Part shown: positions 1-12,211 of the stretch, piece by piece | How positions within the stretch are numbered: position 1 is the stretch's first letter | Layout: every line of letters begins with the position of its first letter | Position numbers and translations under genes: made by a program | DNA from: Pararge aegeria | Taxonomy: Eukaryota > Arthropoda > Insecta > Lepidoptera > Nymphalidae | Length of the DNA: 64,000 nt | Reading direction: 5' to 3' | Assembly (NCBI RefSeq): GCF_905163445.1 | Contig: NC_053182.1 | Span: 6,262,001-6,326,000 of the forward strand | Notes under the pieces: model-generated | What the model was told of the DNA's origin: nothing | Seen by the model: only the letters and a program-made list of their open reading frames with translations | Database searches by the model: none

Positions 1-262
1 ACCACCACAGGGCTCGCCTGTCTTCAAATAATAGAAAAAGGTTAGGATTAAGTAATGTTAGGATTAAGGTTCACCCTTTCGCACGTCCTGGAGAACATTA
101 TTGCGAACTTCCAGACATGTTCCCTTAAGATGTTTACCTTTGCCGCTAAACAAGTAATATTTAAAGGCACGTAACTCCTAAAAGTTAGAGGTGCGTCATG
201 CGTGTTGGCGATGAAACTCTTTGCCCCCGAAAGAAGCGACGCTGAAGTCCTAACAGATAGGC
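1..262 (-). repeat. SINE-B copy (tRNA-headed), degraded
   Basis: Minus-strand copy of a family recurring through the window. Read on the minus strand it has a tRNA-like head, a block resembling 'cacctctaactttt..aagttatgtgcg', then 'aacattatt..gagaac' style text and a tail ending near a block about the sum of money-like 'gagccctgtggtgg'. It is interrupted by a short tandem 'ttaggatta' duplication near 40-70. Many substitutions indicate an old copy. Confidence 0.55.
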
Positions 263-624
263 TTTCGAAAATACGAAACGAAGATTGCCTGTTTGGCTTT
301 CCTCCACGCATCAACTTTCGCTACTAAATATAACATTTCTAGTATACGGCGCGACGGGCAGAACTAGTTGTAGGAACAAAGCTTTGACATCATATTGGTC
401 TATAATACTAGAAAGTCAGTGCACACTAGGCTAATGGCTATGCACTTTCATCTAACAATAGGAAACTTGGCCGCTTTTAGTCAAAAACATTCCAGTAAAA
501 AAAGGTGGAAAATTTTGGATGTGTAGATAAATATTTATTTAATGTAGATGTTTAAGCTTAGTTGGAAAATAACAAAGCAAAAATGTCTTCATCATCATCA
601 TATCAACCCATTACCTTATTACCT

Positions 625-716
625 TATTAGTTATCTTAGTACCTATAACACAAGCTACGCTTAATTTGCGTCTAGATGGCGATGTGTGTATTGTCGGAGT
701 ATATTTATTCATTATT
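625..716 (+). repeat. SINE-A 3' fragment
   Basis: Matches the 3' part of SINE-A (full copies at 29640-29922 and 32817-33080): 'cttagtacc', 'taacacaagctacgctta', 'gatggcgatgtgtgtattgtc', 'agtatatttatt'. The tRNA-like head is absent. Confidence 0.6.
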
Positions 717-727
717 TATTTATTTAT

Positions 728-812
728 TACCGGCTCACTACAGGGCACGGGTCTCCTCCCAGAATGAAAAGGGGTTAAGGCCGTAGTCCACCACGCTGGC
801 CTAGTGCGGATT
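728..812 (-). repeat. SINE-B 3' tail fragment
   Basis: Minus-strand copy of the SINE-B tail (compare 19375-19517): a block around 'cactacagggcacgggtctc', then 'ggccgtagtccaccacgctgg'. It abuts the preceding SINE-A fragment, so the two are nested or adjacent. Confidence 0.55.
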
Positions 813-1013
813 GAAAAAAATGTATTTTGAACTAAAACAAATGTTTGCCTTAGTGCTTAAACAAATCTATGATCTCTGTAAAATCGCCTTATCAGGAACA
901 TATACAACGTGTAACGGAATTCCGAAATACTGTTGAAGGGTGCATAAGTATATTTCATAAGGAATCACCCTGTAAAAATATTAAATCAAAAGTAGTATTA
1001 ATTGTTATTATTA

Positions 1014-2979
1014 TCTATATATATATATAATGAAAATGGTCTTCGTTTGAGGCTCAATCACGCCTAAACCACTGATCGTATCGACATGAAACTACCACCA
1101 TTCGATGCGAAATTTTTCCTAGATGGTTTATGGCTATCTATTTTTTGAATGCCAACATTCCTTCATTTTTTTATTGCTGTTTTACTTTTATGAACATTTA
1201 TCCCGCTAATAAAAACAAAAGATAAGCATTTTCTCTTGATTCTTTTGTTTTCATGGATTTCAACAGAGTGTATTAAACGGATTATGGTTTTTTACATTCA
1301 GCTAAGAATCTACTCATGGTAGTGGAGAACGGCTGGACCAATTGGGCTTTTTTTTATCTTCAGAATTGTCAGGAGAAAGTTTTGTATGTAAGAAAATTTT
1401 AAAAAAAAGCCCGATAAAAAGTTAAAAATTTCGATGATAATCGAAGAATTCCCATCTATATAGTCACTCACCACGAAATCTCGGGAACCATAAGACTTAG
1501 AAACTCACGTTTCTAGGAATTGGTAGGAATATTACTTTTGCTATGTAGAGGTCAGCTATGAATAGATTTTAAGAAATTCATTCCCCAAAGGGGATTGCGG
1601 GGGCGTTAACAATGAATAATTCCCGTTTTTAAACTATAGCTCCTATAGACTTCAAATTTGGTAGGAATCTTTTGTAAGAGGTGTAGAAATAGGCTATGAA
1701 CGAATTTTACGATAGCTCACCCCACAGGGGGTTGAGGGGGTGGGTATTAACAATTAATATTTTTAATTTTCCAGCTAAAGCTCCTACAAGCTCCAAATTT
1801 TGTAGGAATTTTCTATAAGTGATGTAAAAATTATTTATGAACAAATTTTACGATATCCCACCCCAAAGAAGATTGCGGGGGCGTTAACAATGAAAATTTT
1901 TAATTTCCAAGCGATAGCTCCTATACACTCCAAATTTAGTGAGAGTGTTCTATATGTAATATAAAAATGATCTTCGAGCGGATTTTACAATGAATCACCT
2001 CCAATAAGGTTCGCGGGGGTGGGTGTTAACAATAAAAAAAATTTAATTTCGAAATATAGCTTCTAAAAATTCTAAATATGGTAGGAATCTTTTATTATTC
2101 ACATAAAGAACATCTCAAAATGGATTTCAATAAAGTCTACTTCCGACAGGAATTGCGGGGGTGGGTGTTAAAATCTAAAATTTTTATTTCTGACCTGTAA
2201 CTTCTACAGACTCCAAATTTGGTGGGGATCTTCGTGTATGTAGGGATATTCGTGTATTTCCTTACAACAATCGTCTTTTTGGCAGCGGAGAAAAAGTCAT
2301 TGAGAGGTTTCAAAAACTTAACTTTACATGTAGCTATCCAATCAACGGACTAAGAATTTTACATTCATTTTACTTTTGCAGACTACATAACCGACGAATT
2401 CTTTTATTGCGGGATCGCGGAAATGTAACAGATTAAAATGAATGCATTTTCCAAGCACATGAGATGTGGAAAAGAAATTTAGTTACTTATTCCAATAGAA
2501 TTCATAAAAAACATGCACAATTAATTTTCTATAAAAAATTGATGTCACGGAGAAAATTTTAGTTAACAGAAAATTCGTCGCACTTGAACCTAGACAGATT
2601 TCAACTTCACATATGAGACTTGCAATGACTTTAACTTAAACTTTCAATGCTCATTTCAAATTTTTTTCTTCATGTCAATTATTATTAATTTTTGGAAGAA
2701 AGGCACGGAAATGTTATAATGATTGCACATTGAAAGTTACAATGAATATTAGTGAGAAAAATCACCTGGATGAAAGATACAGGCTAAATCGATGGAATTT
2801 GGAATTTGAGTAAGTCTAAACAATATCGATGCTTACAGTTCTATCCGCGGGGCCTATTTATGTTCATACAAAAATAAAAAAAGGAGAATAATAAAAATAT
2901 GAAAAAAATAAATAAAAATGAAACATGTAATTTATTTCCTTTTTCAATTCGCCCAGCGAAGCGGGCTGGAAACGGCTAG
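1014..2979 (+). mobile_element. Helitron-like element with internal tandem repeats
   Basis: Starts with TC followed by an AT-rich run after an A (1013), and ends with CTAG before a T (2980). A GC-rich hairpin-forming block 'gcccagcgaagcgggc' lies a few bases before the end. This matches the Helitron pattern: 5' TC, 3' hairpin plus CTRR, insertion between A and T. No Rep/helicase frame is visible, so it would be non-autonomous. The interior holds an array of about 140-bp units, annotated separately. The assignment rests on termini only. Confidence 0.5.
1452..2250 (+). repeat. Diverged tandem array, period about 140 bp
   Basis: At least five units. The marker 'gggggtgggtgttaac' (or its 'gggggcgttaac' variant) recurs near 1600, 1735, 1875, 2015 and 2155, spacing 139-141 bp. 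Each unit also contains an 'agctcctacagactccaaatttggtaggaat'-like block and a 'cgaattttacga' block. Units are diverged from one another, and a partial unit precedes the first. Confidence 0.7.
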
Positions 2980-3880
2980 TTCCATATAAACTAATTCAAA
3001 ACATTCTCAGTTACTTATTGAAGAAACAACCCTATTGAAGACAAAACACCGACACGTGCACAGTACTGACGATACGCGACGTGTGTAAGTACTTTTTTTC
3101 TATTTTTACACTAAGTTAGGGCTGTATCTGATTTATTTCAGTAAAAACTATGGCAATTCTTTACTCAAAAACTATTTGATATGTTAAGAAGTTTGAACAT
3201 GTGGAAAAATTTCTCCTACTCGACAAATTAGTTGGACTGCTAAGTTTGACTACCCGGACACACCGAAAACTATTAGCGTTTCGGTTTTACAGATAAGTCT
3301 CAGAGACAGTAAATAATGTACCTCTGAAGTATTATTTCGGTTTTCATTTACACGTTGCATTGTATAGCTTAAAATTACAAACATAATTCTAGCGTTCCCT
3401 AGCAGCCTATTAAGAGCGATAACAAATTACATAAGACGTAAAGTGCAAATACAAATCTACATTTTAATAAAAATGTTAATTTATTTACGTCGCTCCTGAA
3501 ACGAAATTTGTTTACCTCGTTTGAAGTTCTTGTATGAATATTTTAGAGCTATGCGGTCAGACTTTTAACATGCCTTACGTTAAAACGTCACGCAATACGT
3601 ACTGAGTCAACTTAAAGCGTGGTATTTTCTATTCAACACCATTATCTGACTATTAACTGCACTGCTGACAGTAGACCTCTCTCTGAAATTAAGAGCTCAG
3701 ATCTTTTCAGTTTACGGGATTAATACCGATTGTTATTAAAACCACCATTTTTTTTAACTCTAGTTGTTTCTGCAAGAAATATACAAATGGTGGGGTTTCG
3801 TAGTGTTCCTGGTGAGGTTTCACTTTTTGTGTAGATACTATACAGTTATAAGTTTAACCCTCGATCCCTTCAAGTTAGCC

Positions 3881-4172
3881 CTCGAGCGGTGATAGTCGAG
3901 CTTCAAGCTCGACTTGACTTTCGGGGGCCGAGTTCGAATCCCTGTTCCCTGAGCCCTTCAAAGTTATGTGCGTTTTAAATTATTGTAATATCACTTGCAT
4001 CAACGACGAAAGAAAACATCGTGAGGAAACCTGCATGCCTGAGATTTCCACCAATCCTCACTGGGCCAGCGTGGTGGACTAGGGTCTGAACCCCTCCTCA
4101 ATGTGGGAGGAGACCCATGCCCTGAAGTAGGCCGGTAATGGGTTAATATGATGATGATGATGATGATGATGA
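3881..4172 (+). repeat. SINE-B, near full length, with GAT tail
   Basis: tRNA-like head with a B-box-like 'gagttcgaatccc' near 3930, then the 'aagttatgtgcgtttta' block, 'aacatcgtgaggaaacctgc', 'gccagcgtggtggacta', 'gggaggagaccc', 'ggtaatgggtt', and a (GAT)n tail at 4149-4172. One of the most complete copies here. Confidence 0.7.
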
Positions 4173-4275
4173 TAAGTTAGACCTTGACTGCAATCGCACC
4201 TGGTAGTAAACGATGATGGAGTCTAAGATGGCAGCGGGCTAACCTGTTAGGGAGTACGGTAGTGATCGAAACATC
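4173..4275 (-). repeat. SINE-C 3' fragment
   Basis: The blocks 'ttgactgcaat..cacctgg' and 'agtctaagatggcagcgggc' match the 3' part of the copy at 18855-19162. It lies directly after the SINE-B tail. Confidence 0.5.
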
Positions 4276-4598
4276 ATGAGGAAACCTGAATGATTTAAAG
4301 AGTTCTTCTAATGATCTCAAGGGCGAGTCCAACGATACGCACAAGGCCAGCTTGGTTGACTATGACCTAAACTCTTATCATCTTAAGAAGAGGTAATGGA
4401 ATGATGGTGTTGAAAATTAAGGAGCAAAATAGCGGTCTGCTCACATACTGACTGCCCTTTGCCCCACTGACTGAGTTTTTGAAATTTTGCTGCTATACAC
4501 TTCGTGTTGTAGAATAATAGTTATGCGATGTGTACTTACACTTTGTACGTGTAAACCTTTTGAAAAGAGTAAAGAATAAGAGAATTGAAAGTACTCAC

Positions 4599-4758
4599 TG
4601 ACTATATGAATCATAAAGGATGCGAAGACCACCATCCAGCCCCACCCTCCGTCTGGGGGGGGCGGCAGGCTCTCAGAGCCCTCCCTCGAAGTCTCGACGG
4701 CCTCGGCGGCTTGGGAGCTGTTTCCATTCTTTGCGCTTTTCACCGATCCGTGTGACAT
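4599..4758 (-). CDS. Monocarboxylate transporter (SLC16/MCT family), first coding exon
   Basis: The reading frame from an ATG at 4758 gives 53 codons plus one base. It encodes a polar Ser/Glu-rich N-terminus followed by PPPPDGGWGWMVVFASFMIH (about residues 31-50) and IV. The DGGWGWMV..FASFMIH block is the hallmark of the SLC16 family: the short cytoplasmic lead into transmembrane helix 1. The frame meets a strong splice donor (minus-strand GTGAGT, 4598 downward) in phase 1, just where the family continues with an Asp-Gly pair. SLC16 proteins are plasma-membrane major-facilitator carriers, classically proton-coupled transporters of lactate, pyruvate and related monocarboxylates. Substrate cannot be deduced from one exon. 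No downstream exon was recognised between 1 and 4598, so the gene should run off the left edge. Confidence 0.85.
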
Positions 4759-4759
4759 C

Positions 4760-5290
4760 CTTATTTTTTTAAATTATCTCTTGGCACTTAAGGCAGTAAG
4801 ATATTATTATATAGTAGTTCTGATATGATTGCTTCAATAAATATTTATGTCTGTCTGTACTTTTGGTAACTATTAAGTAAATATAGGCACTTGTTTTGCG
4901 TAATGCTATTTAATATAGTGAAAAAAGGAAGCAACGTTGCGGATGGAGAATTGAGGACTTATATGATTATTATTTTAGTTGCATGATCTATGGAATTAGA
5001 TCATGGTCTTTACACCTATCTGCGGTTTAATGTCACTTGTTTGTTTCTTAACCGAATGTTGTTTTGGAAGATCATCTTTGGCTTGTGTCTGAAACAATGA
5101 AATGTGTTTTTTGATTAGAAATGTGTGTGCAATAGTAGTGAGGTTATTTCTCAGTGTAAGCTGTATATAACAAACAAGACAATCATAATATTTTATTAAT
5201 TTTTAGATTGACAAGTGGTTCACTATTTGCAGAATGGAGGGTTGTAAATAGTAGGAGACAATTCATTTTTATTTTTTAATAGTAATACTT
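4760..5290. other. Upstream of MCT exon; no gene seen
   Basis: AT-rich. It would hold the 5' UTR, intron or promoter of the minus-strand transporter gene. I see no convincing TATA/Inr pair or further exon. Confidence 0.4.
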
Positions 5291-5470
5291 GACGGACCAA
5301 GCAAATGCCCAACCTGATGGTAAGCGGGAAACCATATAATCGGCGCAACACTTTAAGGGCATGCAAGGAACATGGCCTAATACAAAGTGCCGATCTGTAT
5401 CCACCAATCGGAGGCGTAGGTGCTAAGCCTCATGGCCTGTAATTACACCGAACTACAGCATTGCAACAAC
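5291..5470 (+). repeat. Repeat D (unclassified dispersed element)
   Basis: Begins 'gacggaccaagcaaatg', continues 'ctgatggtaagcgg', 'ggcgtaggtgctaagcctcatg' and 'gtaattacaccg'. The same order of blocks is seen at 34394-34544, at 48700-48970 and in part at 21405-21660. The spacing suggests an old SINE- or LINE-end-type element; class not determined. Confidence 0.6.
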
Positions 5471-5720
5471 TGCTTAGCGGCAATATACATACATATTAAA
5501 ATACTAATAACATATTAAATCAATGGCGGCAGAAATAAGCATGGCATTTGATGTACACTAGTTGAATCCTATCAGTAATATTTCAGCTGAGTTAGATTGA
5601 AATCGGGTAATTGTCCGGAATTGGGGGATTTAGTCAAACAAAAGTGTCAATTCTCATAAGAGCTTCGAACTCCTCATGTATTTGTATATATGAGGAGTAA
5701 GGAGAGGAGCACATGAGGAG

Positions 5721-5776
5721 GATTTAAAAACATCACAACCTATACCACAAGGTATAGGTTGTGATTTTTTTAAATC
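5721..5776. repeat. Short snap-back inverted repeat
   Basis: Perfect 15-nt arms at 5732-5746 and 5751-5765 around a 4-nt loop. The arms extend outward as an imperfect stem (gatttaaaaa versus ttttttaaatc) to 5721/5776. Confidence 0.8.
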
Positions 5777-5779
5777 TAG

Positions 5780-8285
5780 ACAATACGTTTACGCTGGATT
5801 ACATGATCCTTCTTAGCAAAAAGCGTCTAAAGTACAATAACATGGGTTTCGAATCCTGCAATCTCGTCCTGAGTTTACATTATTGCAAGAGTGACTATTA
5901 TTCATTTCCAAAATAAATAAAAGAACTTCGGGGACTTCGATTAATTAGTTTCGAAGTTGGGCCAAATCTTTCTCTTTGGAAATAACTTAGTTCGATTATT
6001 AAAATTAACAAAGTCTAATGCATAATTTAAACATATTGGTTTAAGTGAAAATATTCAATATTCAAGAAAATTATTCAAGAAAGAGTTTTTATTCTACTGT
6101 ACTTTTCTTTACGCGCCTTTTTGAACCCCGTTACAAATAGATTCCAAAAAAAATATTCATGATCCAGATATTGGCGACGCGTCACAAATAATAGGATCCA
6201 TATAAATTTTTTTGCACATTAATGGAAATGTCATCCTACGTTATCAGGTATTAGATCGATATCAATATCATAATGGCTATCGAATGGCTCTATCCTTTCC
6301 GCCACAATGTTTTTGTAGTCAACAAATATCGGCCCGGAAATAATACATTTTTTAAATGGATTTTTCCTATAATAAAACCTACATTAATATTATATAATCA
6401 GCGACAAACAATTTAATTGATAATAAAAAATATAGATTAGTACGGAAGGGGAGTTTACGTCTATGAGTAAGGTGCCCGCGCGGCAAACTTTAATATAAAA
6501 TGTCGTTATGTCGTAAACTAAATGCGGGTGGAACAGCGGGGAACATAGTTCTAGTATACCTATATAAAAAACCTTTTTCACTTCTCATGTCTATAGTACC
6601 TACACCAAAGAACATAAACGACAGTGAATTTTGATTTTAATTGTCATAAGGATAATAAGTAAAGTAACCTAATAAATGTACCTATACAGACCTATTGGTA
6701 GTCTATTTGAATTTGAAATGTAATCAATCATATTTTTTTTTATTCAAATACAAGTTTACCCTTGACTGCAATCTCACCTGGTGGCAAGTGGTCTAGTTCA
6801 GTCTATTTATTGTACAAATATATTTATCGGAATACGAGAACTGGACAACCTTATTACAAAAGCTTTTAACCCTAAACAATTATAATTTTTGTCTATTTAT
6901 CTTCGTATCAAACCCGGGCAAACAAACAATTTGATTAAGTTTGTTTGCACGAATTCGATAAAGACCATTGAACCAATTTCATTCGGCAATCATTGTTTGT
7001 ACTGTACTATAAATATAGATTTTTTATACATTTGTATTTGAACAAGTGAACAATTAACAACAATGCCCAGAGCCCTGCCTGTATATAGCCGTAAATCATT
7101 TAATCATATCTAAGAACCAGCTCTGAGGGGATATCTATGTAAAAAAACAATTAAATGAAATGGTAAACATATGTAAATGTATTGGAACGGTTATACTTCG
7201 CCCTAATGAAATAATATTTACATGTATTTTCCGGACGCTGCAGGCTGGCTTGAATCGTTAATTTTTTTATTTTTTTTATATTTATTTAAGTTTTGAAGTA
7301 AAGGTAACTTAGTAATTAATATGCCTTTGAGAGCACAGTGGCTTTGCAATTTGCGACGGCACACTATCCTGCGAAAATGTCTGCTACAGTTATTTTACTC
7401 GGTACGAGGCTGAGGGTTTTATTTGTATTCAATTCCTCAAAAGGTATAGACGGTATATTTACTTCTTTTTCTTTTCTATTAAGGTCCAGTCAGTCAGTCA
7501 AAAAAATCAGTTCTTCGTGTTCAAGAGTTTCGTCTAAATTTGCTTTTGATTTTTATCTTTGGACACAAAAGGCTGTTAATAATTATAACCAGGTACAGTG
7601 GTTTATTAAGGTTATATCTGCCTGTTCGTTTATAGATAAGTTAGTCAATCAGGCTAGCATTTTTTGCTTTTCATGCACAGATAATGAATTAGTACATATT
7701 ACATGTATTTGAAAACAACAAGTAAAATTACCAATGTTTTCAGGACAATCGAAATATACTATTACCATATTATGCAAAATATCAAGTATGTTAGTAAAAC
7801 CTTTGTTTATAGTTCGACTTTGGTATAAAATAATAAGCGAGCTGTTTATTGTGTCTATAACTAATGTAACAATAATCCTGAACCAAGCTAACTCAACTTA
7901 CGCGGTATTGTTAGATAAGCGGCGATATATGTTTGCTATTCTTAAATAAATCCTATTGATTGGCCCGGAAAATTGCAGTTATCGTCTTAACATTTGTATG
8001 GCATCTCGTAGGAATAGTCTTGTGGACATCATTATATAGTAAGTTGTATGCATAAGTATTACCTAAGTACCATGAAATGTTGAGACGTAACAAAATGCTG
8101 CTCGATGAAAGTATTCGATTGGTGTTACAGTAAAGCAGGTCTTTTTTAGATTTCACTTAAAAGGTAGGCCCTAAGGTATATATAAAAATAGATATTTAAA
8201 GATGCAGAAAAATACTCAACGTGTTTCGATTAAATTAATAAGGTTTACAAATGTATTTTACTAAACTACGCTATAAAACAAATGA
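5780..8285. other. AT-rich intergenic stretch; no gene recognised
   Basis: A small SINE-C end lies near 6758-6800 ('ttgactgcaatctcacctgg'). Open frames at 7338-7712 and 7734-7949 (+) encode low-complexity Ser/Phe/Ile-rich text with no recognisable domain, and I see no splice or codon support for them. Confidence 0.4.
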
Positions 8286-8289
8286 CTAA

Positions 8290-8485
8290 GAGTGAATATC
8301 ACGGTGAAGAAAACAGCGAGGAATCCTGCATGCCTGAGAGTTCTCCAAAATGTTCGCAAAAGCATGTGAAGTCTACCAAACGCCACTTGGCCAATGTGGT
8401 GGATTACGGTCTTAACCCTTCTCATTCTGAGTAAGAGTGAGTAAGTGAGTAAGTCTGTCATTGGTTAATAATGATAATGATGATT

Positions 8486-8525
<40 letters not shown>

Positions 8526-8542
8526 CGATGATGTTGATTTTA
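8290..8542 (+). repeat. SINE-B copy with long GAT microsatellite tail
   Basis: Blocks 'tatcacggtgaagaaaac', 'cctgcatgcctgagagttctc', 'gtgaagtctacca' and 'cttaacccttctcattctgag' follow the SINE-B order. It ends in a (GAT)n tract from about 8471. The apparent poly-Asp frame over the tail is only the microsatellite. Confidence 0.65.
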
Positions 8543-8544
8543 TT

Positions 8545-9525
8545 GATTTAATAAGGTTCGTTAAAAGGTACCGGAAGTATAGTGGATCTTATCGCTTTCC
8601 TTGTTTCGATAATAAAGAAAACCAATTATCGGAGTTGGCGGATTAATGTCTATTGTATTTCTATACAAGTAGAATTGGGAAACCATAATGCTTCTGAAGA
8701 CAAGTATTAATGACATATTTTATTTTTAATCGACTTCGAAAAGGACGGTCTTGCAAAATTATTTTTTTATTCGAAAGGGGTTATTTAAATTTCAAATAGA
8801 TCTTATGATGAGTTTTGGAGACAGAAATCGTAACTCTTAAAAAAATTACATCAAATCAACCGCGGTTACTGCTATCGCATAAATATGCTTTGTTACGACA
8901 TAATATCACGCCATTTAGTATAACGGGGTACACCCACATTGTCCATAAAAGTTAGTTGTATTTAGATATTTTTCAATTTCAGTGAAACAGCAACCGCTGA
9001 GCTATAATGTACTTAATACACAACAAAATAGCGAATTTACATAAGACTCAACTTGACCACGGTTATCCTTATCAGGGTACATGACGGGTTACGGCCGATA
9101 AGGGGTCGGTCGATGTTTAAGTGTTCAATTAAATCAGTGTTGTCTAATATTTGCATTATCTTGCTAATTTAGGTTGAGATAAAAATAATTTAACGGTTAA
9201 GAGGTTATAGTATTACATGTGTTTAGTATGTAATAGTAATTAATACTATTGAAAAAATCATTTTGTAAAAATTTTTTAGGCTTTCTAAAAAAATAATAAT
9301 ATTTGTCAGTTCAAGAAGTTACGAGTAATTCGTCATCTCAGCAAATAAGAATTTTTAATAGCTACGTAATCTATCATACTAATTATACTGAGCATTAAAG
9401 CGTGGTGGGTCTATGCTCTAAAAACTTCTATAAGAGAAGTGAGACGTTTATAGGCTGATGATGATGAATACTAAGATATTTTAAGTTTATTATATAAATA
9501 AAGTGTTCATATATATAAGTATATA
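8545..9525. other. AT-rich intergenic; no gene seen
   Basis: Nothing with coding or repeat support beyond simple AT tracts. Confidence 0.35.
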
Positions 9526-9529
9526 TATG

Positions 9530-10034
9530 TGTGTATATATGGTATATATATATATATAATTCGTCTGTGCGTGTGTATGTCACTGAACTCCTCCTAAACG
9601 GCTGGACCGATTTGAATGAATTTTTTTGTATGCGTTTGGGTGGCATCCTGGATGGTTTAGATTCACAAATCTGCCCGAAAGATGGCGCTGCAGTCGGTAT
9701 CTAGGTTATTTACCTATACTGCAACTAAACGGCTGATTTATTCAGGTACGAGTCTGATTTGATAAACTCTTTCAGTGTTGGATAGCTGATCTATCGAGGA
9801 AGGCTATAGAGTATATACCATCACGCTAAGACTAAAAGGAGCATAGGACCAATGAAGAATGTTTCAAAATCGGCCACTACGCCACGTGCGCTGCGTAAAC
9901 GGTTAAAGTTTCGATAAGATCACGCATAAAAAAGTTTCTCCCTTTATAAGTTCTAAAAAAGCCTGGTACAGGCGACAGCATGTCTATCTTTTAAGGTTGA
10001 CTTTTACGCGGACGACGTCGCGAGGGACCACTAG
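9530..10034 (+). mobile_element. Helitron-like non-autonomous element
   Basis: An AT-dinucleotide-rich start is followed by 'cctaaacggctggaccga', a block common in lepidopteran short elements. It ends 'gcggacgacgtcgcgaggg' then CTAG at 10031-10034 before a T. The last 80 bp match the minus-strand element starting at 14965, showing one family. The 5' boundary is uncertain because it merges with a TA repeat. Confidence 0.5.
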
Positions 10035-10061
10035 TATGTATATATATATACACCTCTCGTT

Positions 10062-10206
10062 TTGAGTTATGTTTTACGCCATCGGTTGCCTGGAAGGGTT
10101 CGCTATGTATAAGGCCGCCAAATTGTATACATCGTGGAAACTAGTTATGCACCATTGTTCCTATATTTTTATGAGGTGTGCAATAAAAGTGTATTCATTC
10201 ATTCAT
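10062..10206 (+). mobile_element. LINE 3' end (family G)
   Basis: A 'gttgcctgga' block followed by 'ataaggccgcc', then 'gtgtgcaataaaagtgta' and an 'attc' tail. The same order occurs at 40838-41090 and, inverted, at 33962-34090. This resembles the 3' UTR of a common lepidopteran non-LTR retrotransposon. No coding part remains here. Confidence 0.5.
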
Positions 10207-10269
10207 ATTTGGGAGGAACAGCTGCCTTATTGGCATATCACCGCTTCAATAAGCTACAATAACAATTGT

Positions 10270-11820
10270 TAGGAATTATTTCGGTTTACTGGTAATACAT
10301 TTTCAGACAAGCTTAGGAAATTAGTGTTTTCCATCTGCACAGTCTATATTTGAATAAGCTTAGGTTTAGTACCTACACAATAGAAAAACAATTTGCTTCT
10401 ATATATTTGCACATGATATTTGATCGTTCAAAAGACATTAATAAAACATTACCCTTTTTCGGTTTCTATTCAGGCGGTAGTAGTTAGGGTAAGATATAGT
10501 AAGCCTATAAGTGTAGTTAGGTACGTAATATAATTGATAGGACCGTGAAAGCCCAACTTGACAGCTGGCTTAAGCGGCTTACCTTATCCTCAGACATAAC
10601 CTTCTGTATTGATCCATTTCTGAGGCAACACAGATACAATATTAAAAAAGTTCTTTAGCTATTAAGTTTTAGGTATAATAATATCGGCGCTTCCTCATTA
10701 ATAGAAATTCATTGATATGAATGAATAGGTATGGTTGTGCGAATTGTACACACATTCGGCTAACAAATAAACCAGTGCCACCTAGCGCTTGTTGTATTTA
10801 GTTAAGTACTCCTGTCAAGTCAGGATACCTCATGCGCATCGTTGGTGCTCTTTTAATGATTAGCACCAATATGTCGGTGCCATTTTGTTTGTTAAATGAC
10901 CCTATGCATATTCAGTTAACTATCAGTAAGTCTACGCGTAGGTACATTCCCGTATTTCTAGTATTTGTCATCGATTACAAGTTGACTGCAATATTACATA
11001 ATTAACATAATAGCGGACCAGAAAGGCGGGAACCGGCAACCATAGCTTTTTAACCGACTATAAGCATTCAAAGAACCTGAAACTTCTCATTTAAAAGGCC
11101 ACGTCGCTAACTGGTTCATGTGAGAGGTCGTCGAATCGCATATTTTTTATTCATGCCACTGAAGACATATCAGATTGTCTGTCCTAATTCTAAAAGAAAA
11201 TTAATACCTTATTACTTATTTATTAGAACGTGCTCTAATTTTTAAATTTTTAAGGAAGAGTACCTACTTGCAGACCGTTTTCGAAATAGTACCTACGAAG
11301 GTTGGATGGGATGCGTCACTTATCGACGTCAGCAATTTATAATACTTACTTTATCATGATAAGTAGGTAAATTAATGTTAGGTACATACTATTTTCGAGC
11401 GCTTTAGGCGTTTTAATGAAAAACTATATCGATAGCCACTTAGAGATAACGTAAAAAAATTTAGTAGTTCGATAACAAAATGATCAACAGGATATATTAC
11501 AAACATACTATACCAACCTTTTTACCTTTTCACCTATGTTGTGTATAAGTGTTTTTATATATAGGTTAAAGCTATCTAGAACACATTCATTTGATTTACT
11601 TGTTCATCCATCATAACCTAAACATTTTTTTTTAGTTTCACTTATTCAACTACTGAGTCGCTTCTATGTCAGCTTAGAGCAAATTCAATATCCATTAAGC
11701 AAATAATAAATTAGTGATGCGTCATTTGGTACCTAATTAGATATAGGTTAATCATAAAATAAATTATAAATATTATCTGTGGCAGATACAGAATAAATTA
11801 ACATCGTTACGATCAACATC
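10270..11820. other. AT-rich intergenic; no gene seen
   Basis: No frame, splice pattern or clear repeat family identified. Confidence 0.35.
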
Positions 11821-11824
11821 AACG

Positions 11825-11935
11825 CATTACCGGCCAACTACACAGCACGGGTATCCTCTAAAAATGTGAAAGGGCTTAGGCAATTGTCCAGGTGTCCTCA
11901 CGTTGTTTTCCTTCGCTTTGTTAAAGCAAGGAATA
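11825..11935 (-). repeat. SINE-B tail fragment
   Basis: 'attaccggccaactaca', 'cacgggtatcctc', then 'tcctcacgttgttttccttc' and 'tgttaaagcaag': the SINE-B tail in reverse orientation with an internal deletion. Confidence 0.5.
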
Positions 11936-11944
11936 TTAAATTCA

Positions 11945-12200
11945 TCAATAGCCTATTACAGTCCACTGGTGGACCACAGTCCTTTCCCAACGGGAGGGTT
12001 TGCCCTTAATCACCACGCTGGACAGTAGGATTGGTGAATACCAATCCGTCTGTCCAGCATTTTAGCAGTATATGTTTGTAGTAATATAAAGGACGCTGCT
12101 GCTCGTTTACCGCTATATTCCCTTAGTCACCTCGTATGAAAATCGCGGGAAGAGCAGGGGTGGTGATACAATATTCTGATCTGCTTTCACCACACGGTAT
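11945..12200. repeat. Repeat F (unclassified dispersed element)
   Basis: Shares the ordered blocks 'gggagggtttgcccttaatcacc', 'acgctgctgc', 'gggaagagcaggggtggtga' and 'attctgatctg' with 41092-41275. It includes an imperfect fold-back at about 12017-12058. A tRNA-headed SINE-B fragment follows directly. Confidence 0.55.
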
Positions 12201-12211
12201 CAATTGGTTGA

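Noticed and set aside
1452..2250. CRISPR-like array
   Set aside because: The units are contiguous 140-bp diverged repeats without unique spacers, in a eukaryotic genome.
7338..7949. Two consecutive plus-strand frames as exons of one gene
   Set aside because: No recognisable motif, composition equals background, and no convincing splice sites join them.
8461..8646. Poly-aspartate protein
   Set aside because: It is the (GAT)n tail of a SINE-B copy read in frame.
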